37,996 bases of DNA from Myxococcota bacterium (GTDB taxonomy: Bacteria; Myxococcota_A; Polyangia; JAAYKL01). The position numbers were made by a program, and so were the translations under genes. Positions 36,227 through 37,996 of the stretch are shown piece by piece (the first letter of the stretch is position 1; every line of letters begins with the position of its first letter). The stretch is from positions 1 to 37,996 of the forward strand of contig JANQET010000477.1 in assembly GCA_028278265.1 (NCBI GenBank), read 5' to 3'. The notes under the pieces were generated by a model. That model was not told the DNA's origin. It did not search any database and saw only the letters and a program-made list of their open reading frames with translations.

Positions 36227-36459
36227 GATTTGTCTCCGCTCTGGCAAAAACACATATCATCTGCTGAAGTCCCATTGTTAATCCCATAAAATGAACAAGT
36301 TTTACACCTTTTATCGTGATCTGTTAAACCCACCCCGCCGGACCCGGGGGATATTTTATTTCAAGAACCTGTTGACAACAATTGACGTCCAGAGGGTTAT
36401 GATCTACACCTCCTCAGTTTTTTTATCTGTGGTTCAAGAAACGGAGGTCAGAGAGCCAG
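36227..36459. other. Divergent intergenic region between TolC-like and EF-G2-like genes
   Basis: The region serves two outward-facing genes. On the plus strand it has a perfect -35 and a near-consensus -10 (separate entry). A GC hairpin CCCCG/CGGGG with a 7-nt loop, near 36335-36351, is followed by an AT-rich stretch and could attenuate or insulate. I find no convincing promoter for the TolC-like gene. Confidence 0.3.
36372..36403 (+). promoter_or_regulatory. Candidate promoter for the EF-G2-like gene
   Basis: A perfect TTGACA (36372-36377) and a TATGAT (36398-36403, five of six matches) are present, but the spacer is 20 bases, longer than the usual 16-18. The boxes lie about 60 bp before the start codon. 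Confidence 0.3.
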
Positions 36460-37996
36460 ATGAAAACATATGAATCAAAAGATATCCGTAATGTTTGTTT
36501 GGTGGGTCATGGCGGCAGTGGCAAGACCTCCCTGGGCGAGGCAATTCTCTTTGATACGGGCGCGGTTACCCGACTGGGAAGTGTCCTCGATGAGACCTCG
36601 ATATTCGACTACGAGCCAGAGGAAATTAAACGCCAGGGGTCGATCTCCGCGTCGTTCGCCGCCTGTGAGTGGCAAAAGAAAAAGATCATGCTGCTCGATA
36701 CCCCCGGGGACAATAACTTCTTTATCGACGCCCGAAATTCCCTGGCCGCCAGCGACATCGCCGCGGTCGTCATCTCGGCCGTCGACGGGGTCAAGGTGAT
36801 GACCGAGAAGACGTGGGAGGTGGCCGAGGAGCTAGGTATCCCGCGTATCGTGGTGATCAACAAACAGGACCGGGAACGGGCCAATTTCGACAACGTGCTC
36901 AGCGAGGCGAAAGAGCTGCTCTCCAAGCGCATCGCCCCGTTCACCATTCCCATCGGCGCAGAAGCCGACTTCAACGGAGTGGTCAACGTGTTGCTGGGCA
37001 AGGCATTCAAATTCGCCGCAGACGGTTCGAAAAGCGTCGAAGAGATCGACGTCCCCGCCGACATGGCCGGCGACGTGGAGAGCGCCCGGGAAGCCCTCAT
37101 CGAGGTCATCGCCGAGAGCGACGACGAATTGATGGAAAAATACCTCGAGACGATGGAACTCAACGAGGAGGAGATCCGTACCGCCCTGCCCAAGGCCGTG
37201 TTGAGCGGACAGCTGATTCCCGCGGTGGTCACCTCGGCAACCAAGAACATCGGTATTCAACAGTTGCTCAACATCATCTGCGATCGGTTCCCCTCTCCCG
37301 ACGAGCGGGCCGCCCGCGAGGGATCGTTCGAAGGTACCGAGATCACCTGTGCTCCCCAAGCGGACGCGCCGTTTTCCGGCACGGTTTTCAAAACGATTCA
37401 AGACAAGTTCACCGGCAACCTGTCGATGATCCGCGTCTGGTCGGGCACCCTGAGCGCGGACTCCGGGTTTATCAATTCCAATAAGGACGAGAAAGAGCGC
37501 TTCGGCCAAATTCTGATTCCCTTCGGCAAGAAGCAAGAGAGCGTCAAGACGGCGGGCCCGGGCGACATTATCGCCATCGCCAAGCTCAAGTCGGTCTCCA
37601 CCGGCGACACGGTCTGCGACGAGAAGCAGCTGGTGATCTATCCCACTCTGCCCGAGCTGCAACCGATTATCAGCTATGCCCTAAAGGCGAAAAACAAAAA
37701 CGAAGAAGACAAGCTGGGCACAGCGCTCAACCGCATCGCCGAGGAAGACCCCACGATCAAGGTCGTGCGCGACGCCGAAGCCAAAGAGACCCAAATCTCC
37801 GGTATGGGCCAGGTGCATATCGAGACCACCTGCGAAAAGCTGAAGCGCAAATTCGAGGTCGAAGTGGAACTGCTTCCGCCCAAGATTCCTTACCGGGAGA
37901 CGATTCGCAAAAAAATCGACAACATCGAAGGAAAACACAAAAAACAGAGCGGCGGTCGCGGCCAGTTCGGTGTCTGCTATATCAATCTCGAGCCGC
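36460..37996 (+). CDS. EF-G2-like translational GTPase, cut by window end
   Basis: The frame starts at ATG 36460, with GGAGG 12 nt upstream, and runs open to the window end (512 codons). G1 is GHGGSGKT, G4 is NKQD and G5 is TSATKN. The switch I segment reads RQGSISAS in place of RGITI, so the magnesium Thr is Ser. The switch II motif reads DTPGD (Asp84) in place of DTPGH. Domain II (about 300-395, with FSGTVFKTIQDKFTGNLSMIRVWSG split across its first strands) and domain III (EEDPTIKVVRDAEAKETQISGMGQVHIE) are normal, and domain IV begins with RETIRKK. This is the paralogous EF-G2 type rather than the main fusA; such proteins are found beside fusA in Deltaproteobacteria and Thermus and their role is not settled. 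GTP hydrolysis may be slow or differently controlled. Confidence 0.88.
   Translation, partial: MKTYESKDIRNVCLVGHGGSGKTSLGEAILFDTGAVTRLGSVLDETSIFDYEPEEIKRQGSISASFAACEWQKKKIMLLDTPGDNNFFIDARNSLAASDIAAVVISAVDGVKVMTEKTWEVAEELGIPRIVVINKQDRERANFDNVLSEAKELLSKRIAPFTIPIGAEADFNGVVNVLLGKAFKFAADGSKSVEEIDVPADMAGDVESAREALIEVIAESDDELMEKYLETMELNEEEIRTALPKAVLSGQLIPAVVTSATKNIGIQQLLNIICDRFPSPDERAAREGSFEGTEITCAPQADAPFSGTVFKTIQDKFTGNLSMIRVWSGTLSADSGFINSNKDEKERFGQILIPFGKKQESVKTAGPGDIIAIAKLKSVSTGDTVCDEKQLVIYPTLPELQPIISYALKAKNKNEEDKLGTALNRIAEEDPTIKVVRDAEAKETQISGMGQVHIETTCEKLKRKFEVEVELLPPKIPYRETIRKKIDNIEGKHKKQSGGRGQFGVCYINLEP

Noticed and set aside
36291-36473. A 60-codon plus-strand frame ahead of the EF-G2-like gene
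   Set aside because: It overlaps the EF-G2 start, lacks a ribosome site and lies in the presumed promoter region.

Overview
The window reads as a chromosomal segment of a GC-rich Gram-negative bacterium of the former Deltaproteobacteria, most likely Myxococcota or a neighbouring phylum. This rests on the giant secreted proteins built from 'myxo-disulfide' cysteine repeats with Asp-Thr linkers, the bactofilin, the FHA-diguanylate cyclase, the zinc-ribbon Ser/Thr kinase, the NtrC-type regulator and an EF-G2-type factor. No database search was possible, so the lineage is an inference. There is no sign of phage, insertion sequence, CRISPR, tRNA or rRNA.

Region 1 (1-4850): the end of a small membrane protein, a TPR lipoprotein, ornithine aminotransferase (rocD) behind a leader with inverted repeats, a secreted C69-type dipeptidase, and a convergent His-rich lipoprotein of probable metal-binding function. 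Region 2 (4850-16200): a 376-bp AT-rich spacer with a promoter-like site, then two adjacent surface protein genes. The first is a 2673-residue Cys-rich mosaic with 14 disulfide repeats, two of which are split by beta-sandwich modules. The second is a 968-residue Cys-rich lipoprotein whose start lies 13 bp after the first gene's stop. Region 3 (16200-21730, plus strand): a helical-repeat protein of unknown role, a THUMP RNA methyltransferase, a sigma-54 response regulator, an FHA-GGDEF diguanylate cyclase preceded by an 11-codon leader ORF, and a bactofilin.

Region 4 (21730-34210, minus strand): a closely spaced series, read from high to low coordinates. It holds a DUF296-like protein, a degenerate phosphoesterase-like lipoprotein, a zinc-ribbon membrane protein with repeated Thr motifs, a zinc-ribbon Ser/Thr kinase, queA (overlapping the kinase stop by 4 bp), tgt, and a large two-propeller sensor histidine kinase. 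The sensor is convergent with the bactofilin, with only 3 nt between stops. A good sigma-70-like promoter precedes the series. Region 5 (34220-37996): a stand-alone receiver protein, a TolC-family outer membrane protein, and, divergently, an EF-G2-like GTPase cut by the window end.

The strongest candidate for an undescribed system is the membrane signalling pair in region 4. Two proteins encoded side by side share the plan of N-terminal zinc ribbon, cytoplasmic part, one membrane helix and periplasmic beta domains. One is a Ser/Thr kinase. The other carries a series of near-identical short Thr motifs that look like phospho-acceptor or FHA docking sites, and an FHA-GGDEF protein is encoded nearby. 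The second candidate is the insertion of beta modules at the same point within disulfide repeats of the giant surface protein.
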